DNA of 64,000 nt from Effrenium voratum (Eukaryota > Sar > Dinophyceae > Suessiales > Symbiodiniaceae): NCBI GenBank assembly GCA_963377175.1, contig CAUJNA010001236.1, positions 817,196 through 881,195 of the forward strand. The letters are read 5' to 3'. The notes beneath the pieces are model-generated. The model had not been told where the DNA came from and did no database searches. It saw nothing but the letters and a program-made list of their open reading frames with translations. Made by a program: the position numbers and the translations under genes. Positions 1 through 8,201 of the stretch are shown piece by piece. Each line of letters begins with the position of its first letter. Positions within the stretch are counted from its first letter, which is position 1.

Positions 1-32
1 ATTGTACTTGTTTGTTGGTTGTGCCCATGTGT

Positions 33-46
33 GTGTGTTGTGTGTG
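33..46. repeat. Candidate target-site duplication, left copy
   Basis: The 14-mer GTGTGTTGTGTGTG occurs here and again at 11,783-11,796, exactly at the outer edges of the two terminal repeats. Because both flanks are TG-rich this may be coincidence or part of the element end. Confidence 0.35.
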
Positions 47-356
47 TGTGTGCGGAGTGACAGAATGCCCTGTCACCACTATTAGTAGCAGGGGGCGTGG
101 CAGCCATCTTCCTAGCCACGCCAACGAAGCTATGGAAGTTTGGCCGGAAGCGTTGAGGGACGCCTCAATGCGTACCTGCAAGTGATTCTGACTGTCTATT
201 TGGCCCCCTTGGTTGCGGCGCTGTTTGTGCTTCTTGTTCTTTCGGGTAACGTTTTCGTTTCTAAAGTGAAGCCAAGTGACGTGCAAGCAGAACTCAGCCG
301 AGACTCATCAGTTGTACTCGAAAGATTAGCACCCTCCATCTGGAGTTTAAGTGTGT
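43..356 (+). repeat. 5' terminal direct repeat (pseudo-LTR)
   Basis: The block matches 11,452-11,788 with only a few substitutions (for example near 204 and 230) and lacks a 20-bp duplication present in the 3' copy. It begins in TG-rich sequence and contains three adjacent inverted repeats: 57-62 with 71-76, 94-101 with 115-122, and 150-158 with 163-171 (one G-U pair). This suggests a structured RNA at the element terminus. A hydrophobic reading frame (about 140-350) exists but has no ATG, and I do not treat it as a gene. No canonical TG...CA ends or tRNA primer site were recognised, which again fits a Penelope-type pseudo-LTR. Confidence 0.85.
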
Positions 357-524
357 ACACCCCATTCATGGGGAATCCTCGGGTGTACCCATTGTGTGAC
401 CCCGGGTCGGCTTTGTCGGAAAATTTGACCTCAACGTTCTTATCATAGAACAGCGGAATTTCACATTTAACCAGGAACAAGGTTTCACTAAAGGGAAGAC
501 AGCCGTCAGATCATAGAGACGTCT
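357..524 (+). other. Leader region between 5' repeat and subrepeats
   Basis: No convincing ORF lies here. The sequence is unique to the 5' side of the element and precedes the 68-bp triplication, so it is probably untranslated leader. No tRNA-complementary primer site was recognised. Confidence 0.4.
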
Positions 525-728
525 CACCATAGCTGCTGATGGCTGCTGACTTGAACTTGCATTGACTTGCATTTTGTCGGATTCGTTTCTCTCACCATTG
601 CTGCTGATGGCCGCTGACTTGAACTTGCATTGACTTGCATTTTGTCGGATTCGTTTCTCTCACCATTGCTGCGGATGGCCGCTGACTTGAACTTGCATTG
701 ACTTGCATTTTGTCGGATTCGTTTCTCT
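525..728 (+). repeat. Three tandem 68-bp subrepeats in the leader
   Basis: Units start at 525, 593 and 661 and are almost identical; each contains TTGAACTTGCATTGACTTGC and ends in a T-rich stretch. The array sits directly upstream of the first ORF. Similar subrepeats in retroelement leaders often act as promoter or enhancer modules; here that is inference. The 68-bp period is not a multiple of three. Confidence 0.85.
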
Positions 729-773
729 CAAGGTTGAAGTGTGACGGTTGTGAGTTGGTTGCGCCACCATGAC

Positions 774-1406
774 ATGTCCGGCATGGACATTCGTGACGTT
801 CGCCTGGTTCAGGTCATTCATGGGGGCCTCACCAACTGGCTGCTCCGACCGTTTGCTCACGGCAGATTCGTGACGTGGGAAGGCTTTCGCACTCGCACCG
901 AGGCCTTACTTTGGAGTACCTGTTCCAAACTACTACGACGATCACAGTCGATCAACCTGCTTACCTTGGAAAAGGACCTTGCCAATTCGCTGGGGCTCAA
1001 CCTGGACGACTTGAATCAGCGGATCAAGGTTCATGACCATTTGGCCAACTTGGTACTTCAGTTTCTTCAGCAACACCACGCAACTCTCACGCCTTCTACC
1101 CAGACGGATGACATGGTCAAGAAGTACAATGATCTAAATCGTGCTCATGAGTTGCTCCAGGCTCAGTATTCAGCATCGTTACGTGCTTCGACTTCCCCCA
1201 CGGTGCCAAACCAGAAGGATGATGCAGAGTTGGTTACACCACCACCGGTCAACCACACACAATCTTCGTCACCTCCCAGCTCCCTCCCTACGGCCAGCGC
1301 AGCGGCCCTTGATGGCAAGTCGTTTGATGGCGCGGTGCAACCCCGGATCATTCAGTCTCTTCACGGACTTTCTTCACCGCCTTCCAAGCCGGCGGCGTCA
1401 CAATAA
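774..1406 (+). CDS. Element ORF1a, helical protein of 210 aa (gag-like position)
   Basis: First substantial ORF after the leader; the ATG at 774 is chosen because the longer frame upstream has no ATG. The product has a tryptophan/leucine-rich N-terminal third, then a helix-rich, coiled-coil-like region (about residues 60-140, with LTLEKDLANSLGL and DLNRAHELLQAQ), then a low-complexity Ser/Pro/Thr tail. There is no zinc knuckle or other known gag motif. It ends at TAA (1404-1406), and the next ORF continues in the same frame after that single stop. Position suggests a structural or RNA-binding protein, but no family is recognised. Confidence 0.6.
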   Translation: MSGMDIRDVRLVQVIHGGLTNWLLRPFAHGRFVTWEGFRTRTEALLWSTCSKLLRRSQSINLLTLEKDLANSLGLNLDDLNQRIKVHDHLANLVLQFLQQHHATLTPSTQTDDMVKKYNDLNRAHELLQAQYSASLRASTSPTVPNQKDDAELVTPPPVNHTQSSSPPSSLPTASAAALDGKSFDGAVQPRIIQSLHGLSSPPSKPAASQ

Positions 1407-1415
1407 TTGCTCACC

Positions 1416-1739
1416 ATGCACAGCACACCGGATGACGTCATCAAGTACTACACATGGACTAGTGATCAGCCGCGCTTGTATCTCAAGCAATCGCCCACAA
1501 CCACCACTTTAGCGTCATTGATCAAGTGGGCCAATCACCCGTCCCGTCTCAACGGCAACAAGTCCTTGGATTCCATGGCGATGCAACTCCTTCAGGCGCG
1601 TCAACGCATGCCAAAAGGAGACGCACCTACGTTTGGGGCGATGGCGGCTCTGTGGGGACTGGAGCCCGGCTACCTCACCCAGCTCACTGACAAGGCGCTG
1701 TGTCACCTCATCGTGACCGCCCGCTTACTCAGTGGGTGA
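1416..1739 (+). CDS. Element ORF1b, 107-aa protein with YTWT N-terminus
   Basis: It starts nine bases after the stop of the previous ORF, in the same frame, in a good context (CTCACCATG), and ends at 1739. The N-terminus (DDVIKYYTWT, then a Trp about 25 residues on) resembles the start of the ORF at 8202, which reads QDVQTYITWT. The C-terminal part (PTFGAMAALWGLEPGYLTQL) looks like a small helical, HTH-like module and weakly parallels the end of the ORF at 7198 (PTYKTIARFLQKPIEEV). It may be a separate protein or the readthrough extension of ORF1a. No known domain is recognised. Confidence 0.55.
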   Translation: MHSTPDDVIKYYTWTSDQPRLYLKQSPTTTTLASLIKWANHPSRLNGNKSLDSMAMQLLQARQRMPKGDAPTFGAMAALWGLEPGYLTQLTDKALCHLIVTARLLSG

Positions 1740-1799
1740 GCAGTCCCCTTCGTTCACTTATGAGCCCGGAGCGGCAGCTGAGTCACGGTTGAGGAAAGG

Positions 1800-1942
1800 T
1801 TCAAAACTCGTCCGTCCTCTTCTTGTTTGCACTTGTTTGATGATGCGCTTGTCTGTGCTTGCGTTGTCATTTGCTTGGTATTGATTGCCGCTTGCATTCA
1901 TGTCGCCGCCACACTGTAGATTTCATTGGTTGCATGTTCACC
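1800..1942 (+). promoter_or_regulatory. T/G-rich tract with AG acceptor before the endonuclease/RT ORF
   Basis: A T/G-rich run (many TTGTTTG and GCTTG words) ends in CACACTGTAG near 1919, about 24 bases before the ATG at 1943. The arrangement recurs before the later ORFs and looks like a cis- or trans-splice acceptor. Confidence 0.45.
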
Positions 1943-3421
1943 ATGTTGGCTGAGCTTCGCCGCTGTGGAATCTATGATGATGTTGCACAATGGCATTCTC
2001 TGGACACCTTTCTACACTCGTTGACAATGTTCTCTACGTGCTGGCAATACTGCTTTCCTGGACTACCACCACCGTCGATACCAATCGACGAATATGAGTC
2101 AGTGGCACAACTACCTTGGTTGGGCCTTATTCTGGAAGTACTAGTTGTGGTCCGGATTGCACTTCAGATTCCGATTCACGCCATGTCACAGTCTCACCAC
2201 ACTGTGGCCAACAGGTATGAGCTTCACAGGTGCCGGTGCACGGCCTATTTATTGATCAGTTTCTTGCAGCGTCTCATTTCTCAAGATTATGGATATGTCC
2301 CACCGTTCTTCGAGGTTCTTCACTTCTACAAGACATCTCTGTTGTGCGAAATTATGCATTCCACCTTTGCAGACACAAGACATCTTCGCTCATTACGGAC
2401 ACGTTTTCCGGACCTCTATGACTTCATTCACGATCCAGGTCATCATCAACAACCATGCGTTTACATCCGACTTTCTCCATGGCACACACCATACTACGTT
2501 GGTGCAACTGATCAGGAGAACACTCACGCAGTCGCAAATTTCTACAACTACTTCGGCCTTCTTCGAACCTGCACTTCACTACTGGAAGCGCACCAACACT
2601 TACTGGCTTTTCTGTCCATTCCGGTTGAGATCAAACTTCCCATTTCCTCGGTTTGGGTCCAGGAAAGCAAGTGGCAATACCTGCTGCGTCCGCATTTGAA
2701 TGCACCCTGGGTACATAGACTTCTTCGAAAGGTGGGCTTCCGGGAGCATCTAGTTGACTTTCGACGTCATTCGTTGTCGTCTCCCACCTCGCTCGGTCTA
2801 CACAAACGTTTTCGACGACGACTACATCCAGATCTTCAACGGCAATTACGACCTGAAATGTTGGATGACATTCAAGCACATTACTCTACTCTTTATCAGC
2901 TGGGATCCAACACAGGCGCATCGTTCCAGGCCATGCGAGACCTACTGTCGGCGGCTTTTCCTCCCACTCAGCTCTACTACTTCCTGCGACTCTCCGTCTT
3001 CGTCAACGAGCCCTTTCGTTCAAAGGCACAGAAACTCCTCGCCCAGGTGATGCGCAAACGACAGCTCCAATCACCAAGCACTTTGACACAACTACTTCTA
3101 CCGCCTCTACATGTACGGAATTGGAAAGCTCAACTTGGCACGTGGTTACAACGTTGGGTCGCTTCACATCGTAACTTGTTCCCCTCCCTATTTCTTCCGA
3201 AGATCCGGGTTGTGGAAACTCGCAGTGCCACTTTGGGAGACAGGATCTACAACTACCGCACATGGCAACGCAGATGGACTCCTGACGTATCTTTTCCGTG
3301 TCGTTGTTCGGACATTGATGATCACCACCTACACCGTGCGCATGAACATGCAGTAAAATGGTGGATGAGTTCTCACGCATCAATGCGGACATCGACATGG
3401 ATATCATGGCCACGTCCATGA
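1943..3421 (+). CDS. Element pol, 5' part: GIY-YIG-like endonuclease and RT N-terminal region
   Basis: The ATG at 1943 (TTCACCATG) follows a putative acceptor AG. Roughly 170 residues in, the frame reads CVYIRLSPWHTPYYVGATDQ, matching the two short strands (GIY...YIG) of GIY-YIG nucleases, and about 70 residues later QESKWQYLLRPHLNAPW matches the family's conserved Glu followed by the P..N block. I could not place the usual catalytic Arg with confidence. Downstream lies a basic region with Cys/His pairs (FPCRCSDIDDHH) that would connect to the RT. A nuclease N-terminal to the RT is the permuted order described for Chlamys/Naiad-type Penelope-like elements, whereas classic Penelope has it C-terminal. 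The frame breaks near 3350 and continues in the next frame. Confidence 0.6.
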   Translation: MLAELRRCGIYDDVAQWHSLDTFLHSLTMFSTCWQYCFPGLPPPSIPIDEYESVAQLPWLGLILEVLVVVRIALQIPIHAMSQSHHTVANRYELHRCRCTAYLLISFLQRLISQDYGYVPPFFEVLHFYKTSLLCEIMHSTFADTRHLRSLRTRFPDLYDFIHDPGHHQQPCVYIRLSPWHTPYYVGATDQENTHAVANFYNYFGLLRTCTSLLEAHQHLLAFLSIPVEIKLPISSVWVQESKWQYLLRPHLNAPWVHRLLRKVGFREHLVDFRRHSLSSPTSLGLHKRFRRRLHPDLQRQLRPEMLDDIQAHYSTLYQLGSNTGASFQAMRDLLSAAFPPTQLYYFLRLSVFVNEPFRSKAQKLLAQVMRKRQLQSPSTLTQLLLPPLHVRNWKAQLGTWLQRWVASHRNLFPSLFLPKIRVVETRSATLGDRIYNYRTWQRRWTPDVSFPCRCSDIDDHHLHRAHEHAVKWWMSSHASMRTSTWISWPRP

Positions 3422-5054
3422 AGGATCAGTATTTCGGCGATGTTGACTTGTTGCATCAGCGTTTTACCACACAGCTTCGCAAACTAGCTCGTCGGTGGCA
3501 TGTTCATGGCTCCAGTCTTCTTACTGATCTACGGCCTGTTTTGACTCAGTTGATTGATACCCATCGATCCAACCTTCAAGATCGTGCTTATTGGTCATCT
3601 ACATCACTACAACGAACCGTGGCTTCTCTGTCCTCGTGGGTTGTAATTCCCGCGGATCATTTTCCCTCTCGTGCACATGTGATTTGCCCTTCGTTGTTTG
3701 CCATACTGATGCACAAGACCTTTTGCTCGGGAGAAGTCTTTTCGCTGTGTCGGGAATCTGCAGCATCTTTTTGCTCTGAAGTGGTCACTACGATACCTTC
3801 CCTCCTACATCAGCGCTACGCGTGGGGACTTCGACTTCAAGCACCGTTGCCTACAGCTCGCATCCTTCCAAAGCCGACCAAGGACTGGCAGAAAGCAAGA
3901 CCCATCATTTATATCTTTCGCACGTGGGCAGCTCCCTTCCTCACGGTCTTCGGCGCCCTCATTTTTGAACTTACCAAAGTTACCTTTCCCGACATACCAG
4001 GACAGCTTCGGTCCAAGAACTTCTCCAACAGCTCTGGGACGCGCTGTCAAAAGCTGATCCCGCCGAATACATCCACCTGGTGTCTCAGGACCTGTCCGGT
4101 TTCTTCACGTCCATTCCTACGGAGCGTTTCCATCAGGCACTACAGGTGCTTCTTCATCGTTATGACCAAGTAGTTGTCCTCCGCCGATCCTCACAATGGT
4201 CGGTGTACGAAGTGAAGTCAGATCATCGACGCCGTATGTTCAAAGGAAAATGGCGCCGTCAAACGAAGGTCCCTCGAACCTTTCGTGAACAAGACCTTCG
4301 TTACCTCCTCGACTTTGTCATTGACAACAGTCACTTCGAGATCAATGGCTACTTGTTCCGGCAAGAACGTGGAGTCGCTATGGGATCACCTGCTGCACCA
4401 CCTCTCTGTAATCTGGTTGCCACGGTGGAGGACTTCTTCTGGCACCAGACAATGTGTTCTTTGCGTTTTCGCATGCCCGATGTCGGGGTGATCTGGCACG
4501 AGCGTTATGTCGATAATCGTTTCATCCTGCTACGTGATTTTGCCCCACACTCACCGGTGCTCAGGAATTTTCTTTCCCTGGAATTTTATTGTCCACCTGT
4601 GATGCTTGAGTTTCAGCATGATGACAAAGTGCTGGGTTACCTATGTGATTCTTCGTCCAGGACTATTACACCACAGCTACCTGATCATCCCTCTCAAATC
4701 AAAGGGATTCGGAGTGCCAATGATCAGATGTTTACTTACTCTTCTTGGTCTTCTCGCTCGTGGCTCATTATACGTGGTGCACAACCTGCGGTTCAACAAC
4801 AACATGGACTTAACGCTCTCAAACGCCTTTATGAGGCCAAAGGTTTCGATCCCCATCTCCTTCGTGATGTCCGGCGACGACCGGGACAAAATCTGCATGC
4901 TGTCTTGTTGCTGTGTTACTTGTGGTGTGCGCTTGTGATTGCTTGTCGGAGTGTCGTGTTGTGTCTGCATGCAGCTGGCTCAAAATCATGGCGGAGTACA
5001 TGGTCACCAGTCTATTACGCCCAGACGGCTCGGTTCAAACCACGAGCCAAGTGA
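3358..5054 (+). pseudogene. Element pol, 3' part: Penelope-type reverse transcriptase, frameshifted
   Basis: Two overlapping frames (3358-4173 and 4080-5054) carry consecutive RT motifs: ILPKPTKDWQKARPII (fingers), SQDLSGFFTSIP with the motif A Asp at 4089, GVAMGSPAAPPLCN (motif B) near 4370, and RYVDNRF with Asp at 4512 (motif C). The order and the MGSP motif B fit Penelope-like RTs. Motif C has Asn where most RTs have the second Asp. A frame change is needed near 4010, and a pair of compensating changes seems present at about 4735-4800, after which the thumb-like NALKRLYEAKGF resumes. The nominal end overlaps the acceptor tract of the next ORF, so the true stop is uncertain. This copy would not make a full RT without recoding, unless the indels are assembly errors. 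Confidence 0.75.
4895..4987 (+). promoter_or_regulatory. T/G-rich tract with AG acceptor before the ORF at 4988
   Basis: A run of TTGTTGCTGTG, TTGTGATTGCTTG and similar words ends in CTGCATGCAG near 4973, 15 bases before the ATG at 4988. This is the same layout as before the other element ORFs. Confidence 0.45.
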
Positions 5055-5380
5055 CGCTGGATCACCTTCCAAACTTCATCAATGGCAATGAGATGCAACT
5101 CTTCGTCCGGACACACGGCCTGGTACATCAGCACAATGTGCAGGCCCACAGCTCTTCTTCCCGTGATGTTCCAGCACTTGGATCAGCGACCAACATCAGA
5201 GCGGTGCGCAATCATCCAATCGAGAGGCGCTCTCACTCTCCTAGATCCCGGGACCACAAGGGATGTCGGAAGATGAAGAGGACTGGGGAGAATGGAAAGG
5301 TGATGGTCGTCGCGCTCATGATGATCAGAGGAGACCTCGATCGCCTACACTGCCGCCTACTCAATTCAGGGCACCTGTGA
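4988..5380 (+). CDS. Element ORF with RS-rich tail, 130 aa
   Basis: The ATG at 4988 follows the putative acceptor. The N-terminal 65 residues are mixed; then comes a short basic, serine-rich segment (RRSHSPRSRDHKG), after which the frame drifts into shadow sequence while a better frame begins at 5263. It is either a short separate protein overlapping the next ORF or the N-terminus of that ORF joined by a frame change at about 5260. No family is recognised. Confidence 0.45.
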   Translation: MAEYMVTSLLRPDGSVQTTSQVTLDHLPNFINGNEMQLFVRTHGLVHQHNVQAHSSSSRDVPALGSATNIRAVRNHPIERRSHSPRSRDHKGCRKMKRTGENGKVMVVALMMIRGDLDRLHCRLLNSGHL

Positions 5381-6332
5381 ATCAGATTGAGCTGCTTCAT
5401 CTCCCTGTTCGCCAGCATGTACCTGACTTGGGCAGTCACCGTTTCACGCTACGCACTGGCTGCCGGATCGAGGAAATTGCCATCCTGGTTGACGGTGTTT
5501 TTTACTACACGTTGCCCTGCATTGCCACCTTAGTGTTTCCTGAGCCTGATATGTGGAAGAAATCTTGGGAGGCGGTCTACAGGAGCCTCATGCCGCATCG
5601 CCGCAACATCATCGAGGATGAGCAGCGGGTGAAGTCCGTTTCAGAACTCCCATTTTCTCCGTTGCCCCATGGTGTCCCAGGCCCCTGGACGGATCAAGTT
5701 GTCAAGGAGATTTCCAGCCATTTCCAGATCTCCCCGAAATCCCTGCCGCCACAACTCATTGTCCAGCTTGGCATCTGCGAAGAGGGCTGGCCATATATTC
5801 GCAAGACCACACGGACGTATCACCAGTTCACGCCCGACAAGTCCAGAAGAACCTCTTCGGGATCCTCTTCTCGTTTGTGCCACGCCGATTGCTACCTGAT
5901 AAGCATCGCACACAGTCACATTCGACGTTTTTCTGGGCCCATAATACCAATATGCAGGCTGCCATCAGCATCCTGCGAGATGAGGAGCTGATCAGACCCT
6001 CGAAATGGCAAGAGCAACCTCCTCCCAATCGCGACTACACAAACTGGAATGAAGTGTGGTTGCCTCCGATGGGCTTCTACTGCAGAGGCAGCCTTCAATC
6101 TCATGAAGCGGCGGTCAAGGCAGCTGCCCAGTTCGCAGGAGTACACACTGATCGCCCCATGTGCATCGGTGGATCTGCCAGGCTCCGGCAACAGCATTGT
6201 ACTATTCCCCGAGGCGGCGTGTACGCCGACATTGCTGCCTCCCACTACTATGATTGCATTCACGCCAAAGATGGCAGGTGGAAACTCCGCTCATCGATTG
6301 CGGTTCCCAGCTACGTGGGAATGTTCTGGTGA
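5263..6332 (+). pseudogene. Element ORF of about 350 aa with one frame change, possible ART-like fold
   Basis: It begins MSEDEEDWGEWKGDG (acidic, then basic) at 5263 and stays open to 5991; from about 5820 the coding signal moves to another frame that runs to 6332. The first part includes TGCRIEEIAILVDGVFYY and a long Trp/Pro-rich stretch. The second part contains FFWAHNTNMQAAISILRDEE, then PPMGFYCRG, then RGGVYADIAASHYYDCIHAK. The H-x-T/A..IL..GF pattern is loosely like ADP-ribosyltransferase-type domains, but I cannot identify the catalytic set and treat this only as a hypothesis. It may be a single accessory protein interrupted by one indel. Confidence 0.5.
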
Positions 6333-6335
6333 ATG

Positions 6336-6567
6336 ACTTCGGCAATGCAGTCCGACACCTCCTTTTGCACTGGCCCACCGTGGTTTGTGCCCAGGCTTTC
6401 GTGGTGTACATCATGACGCTCTTCTTCCGGAAAAAGCGTGCGGGGTTGCCTGACGCTCATGTCTTGGTGCTGTTTGGTGCATGCTTGTTGTATTGCTTGT
6501 TGCCTCCGCAGTTTGAGTTGGCCACTGATTGTATCGCCCTTTCTTTCCAGCCATATTCTACACTGGA
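6336..6567 (+). promoter_or_regulatory. T/G-rich intercistronic tract with AG acceptors
   Basis: No ORF with coding character lies here. The tract contains TGCATGCTTGTTGTATTGCTTG, then CCTCCGCAG at about 6510 and TTTCTTTCCAG ending at 6550, just before the ATG at 6568. Confidence 0.45.
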
Positions 6568-7077
6568 ATGGATCATGGCGACCTTTTACGAGAATGCCGG
6601 CATATGCTGCATGCCATCTCGTCGCAGATCAGTATTCTTGTGGCTGGACTACAACGTCTTGAAGGTCAGCAGCGGCATCCACAGCCGCCACCTCCACCAC
6701 CAGTACCGGACGGGCAACCACCGCCGCCACCCCCGCCATCATCGACGCCTCCGTCCGTGCCGGCCACATCAGTCCGACCAGATTATCCGACGGCGCCAGT
6801 CACTCTTGTGGCCACCTCAGACAACCGGATGGAGCACACGGCTCATGTTCATACGGTGAGTGTCAGCACTTCCCGAGAACGCAGACGGAGAAGAAGGTCC
6901 AGACACCGGGAACCTCATCGGCGTCGGTCGCGCAGCCGCAGTCACCACAGGCGTCCTCTTGGCCGCCCTGCCAACGCTGGTCCCACGTCTCACCATCCCG
7001 CCTTCACTCCAAAGCACCCACCGGCAGTCAAGGCCATGCCGGCGTGCCGGCCATCTGGTCTTTCGTATGACCGTTGA
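6568..7077 (+). CDS. Element ORF, proline-rich and RS/arginine-rich protein, 169 aa
   Basis: The ATG at 6568 lies 17 bases after a polypyrimidine-AG. The product starts with a short helical segment (LHAISSQISILVAGLQRLE, suited to oligomerisation), followed by polyproline runs, then a very basic RS block (SRERRRRRRSRHREPHRR) around residues 105-135. This composition is typical of nucleic-acid-binding or packaging proteins. It shares its layout (short helix, Pro-rich linker, RS) with the next ORF at 7198, which suggests duplication. No catalytic domain is seen. Confidence 0.6.
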   Translation: MDHGDLLRECRHMLHAISSQISILVAGLQRLEGQQRHPQPPPPPPVPDGQPPPPPPPSSTPPSVPATSVRPDYPTAPVTLVATSDNRMEHTAHVHTVSVSTSRERRRRRRSRHREPHRRRSRSRSHHRRPLGRPANAGPTSHHPAFTPKHPPAVKAMPACRPSGLSYDR

Positions 7078-7197
7078 CGGACTACCAGCGGCAAAAGGTC
7101 CTCAGTATATCGATGCACGCATGTTTTGCCAACATGAGGTTTATGCTGTCCCGCAGCCTTTCTTGCTTGGTTTGTTCTTGCAGTGATTTCATTTGCC
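7078..7197 (+). promoter_or_regulatory. T/G-rich tract with AG acceptor before the ORF at 7198
   Basis: CCTTTCTTGCTTGGTTTGTTCTTGCAG ends at 7183, 14 bases before the ATG. It is the cleanest polypyrimidine-AG of the series. Confidence 0.5.
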
Positions 7198-7926
7198 ATG
7201 CAGTTGTCAGTGGAGTTTGTGAACAACCTGGTGGCGGTACTCAATGTCCTCGCATCCCAAGTAGCGACTGCTCTGGACACCCTGAACTTTGCCCTGGCGA
7301 CCGAGCGAAACCAGCAGTCTGACACCCGAGTGTCCCCTTGGGCCCCACGGAATTCCAGGCACGGACTGCGCCCTCGCATCATCACAGAGCGCATCTCGTC
7401 CGATCGATCTCGCTCTCCTACTCGAATCCGAACCCGGCCTCTGGATACTTCCTCCACCTGGTATATACCGGCCTTATCCCCGCCTCGTGCGGCACATCGG
7501 GATGCCGCTGACAGCATTTCTGGTCGCCGTCCAGAGTCAATGTTGGCTCGGTTGCCACCGCCAAGGCCTCTTGCTCCCCTACCCCCTCACAGTGGACGCG
7601 AACCAGGACAGACATCGCCTGCCACACCTGATTCGGATTCGGACGGTTCAGCTCGTCCACACCCAGGCGCTTCGTCGTTCCGCCCGTCTCCCACAATGGT
7701 TCATGGACCTCGGGAACTTCTACAAGAATTCACTATTGCCCTTCGCAATGCACATCGTGAACCTTTTACGGCGTGGACACAAGGGGAGCTGGATGAGATG
7801 GTCAAACGGAAAAAGGACAAGGATTCCAGGCCTACCTACAAAACCATTGCCCGTTTCCTTCAGAAGCCCATTGAGGAAGTCAAGCAGGCCTGGAAGGTCT
7901 ACCAGCAACTTGAGGCTCGCGCTTAG
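7198..7926 (+). CDS. Element ORF, RS-rich linker with C-terminal SANT/Myb-like helices, 242 aa
   Basis: The ATG at 7198 follows a strong acceptor-like sequence. Residues 1-40 form an amphipathic helix (VEFVNNLVAVLNVLASQV), then a Ser/Arg/Pro-rich linker with RSRSP-type motifs and an acidic DSDSDG patch. The last 55 residues contain FTAWTQGELDEMVKRKKDK followed by TYKTIARFLQKPIEEVKQAW, a spacing of Trp, helices and a second Trp reminiscent of SANT/Myb-like DNA-binding domains. An intact frame and a sensible domain layout make this a confident gene. DNA binding or chromatin targeting is inference. Confidence 0.65.
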   Translation: MQLSVEFVNNLVAVLNVLASQVATALDTLNFALATERNQQSDTRVSPWAPRNSRHGLRPRIITERISSDRSRSPTRIRTRPLDTSSTWYIPALSPPRAAHRDAADSISGRRPESMLARLPPPRPLAPLPPHSGREPGQTSPATPDSDSDGSARPHPGASSFRPSPTMVHGPRELLQEFTIALRNAHREPFTAWTQGELDEMVKRKKDKDSRPTYKTIARFLQKPIEEVKQAWKVYQQLEARA

Positions 7927-8201
7927 GGCACCGCGCACCGAAAGAACCAGTGACTACCGGAGGACTAGCCCGTAGGACGTGGCAGTGCATTCTGTGAGCG
8001 TTGCATGTTGTCGTGATGGTTTGGATTGCAGTCATGGCAGATCGCATGATTCTTTCCTTACTTGTTTGCATGACATGGCTGGCATGCTTTGCAGTAATGA
8101 CTTGACGGACCTACATGACATTCCTACCAGTGAGGACATTGTTGGCTGTCATGGAAGTTGTTGATGACTTGGATTTCATGCATGGCTGAGCTGCTCAAAT
8201 C
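7927..8201 (+). promoter_or_regulatory. Intercistronic tract before the ORF at 8202
   Basis: T/G-rich sequence with GGATTGCAG near 8030 and CATGCTTTGCAG near 8095, followed by about 105 bases of leader that ends CTGCTCAAATCATG. No ORF with coding character lies in it. Confidence 0.4.

Noticed and set aside
140..448. Hydrophobic ORF across the 5' terminal repeat
   Set aside because: It has no ATG, and the version in the 3' repeat diverges after the 20-bp duplication. It contains a membrane-like stretch but is probably a by-product of the repeat sequence.
3003..3419. Minus-strand ORF of 138 aa opposite pol
   Set aside because: Shadow of the coding + strand frame; there is no independent motif.
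4965..4990. GCTGGCTCAAAATCATGG as a relict spliced leader
   Set aside because: It resembles the end of the dinoflagellate leader for only a few bases and lacks the upstream part.
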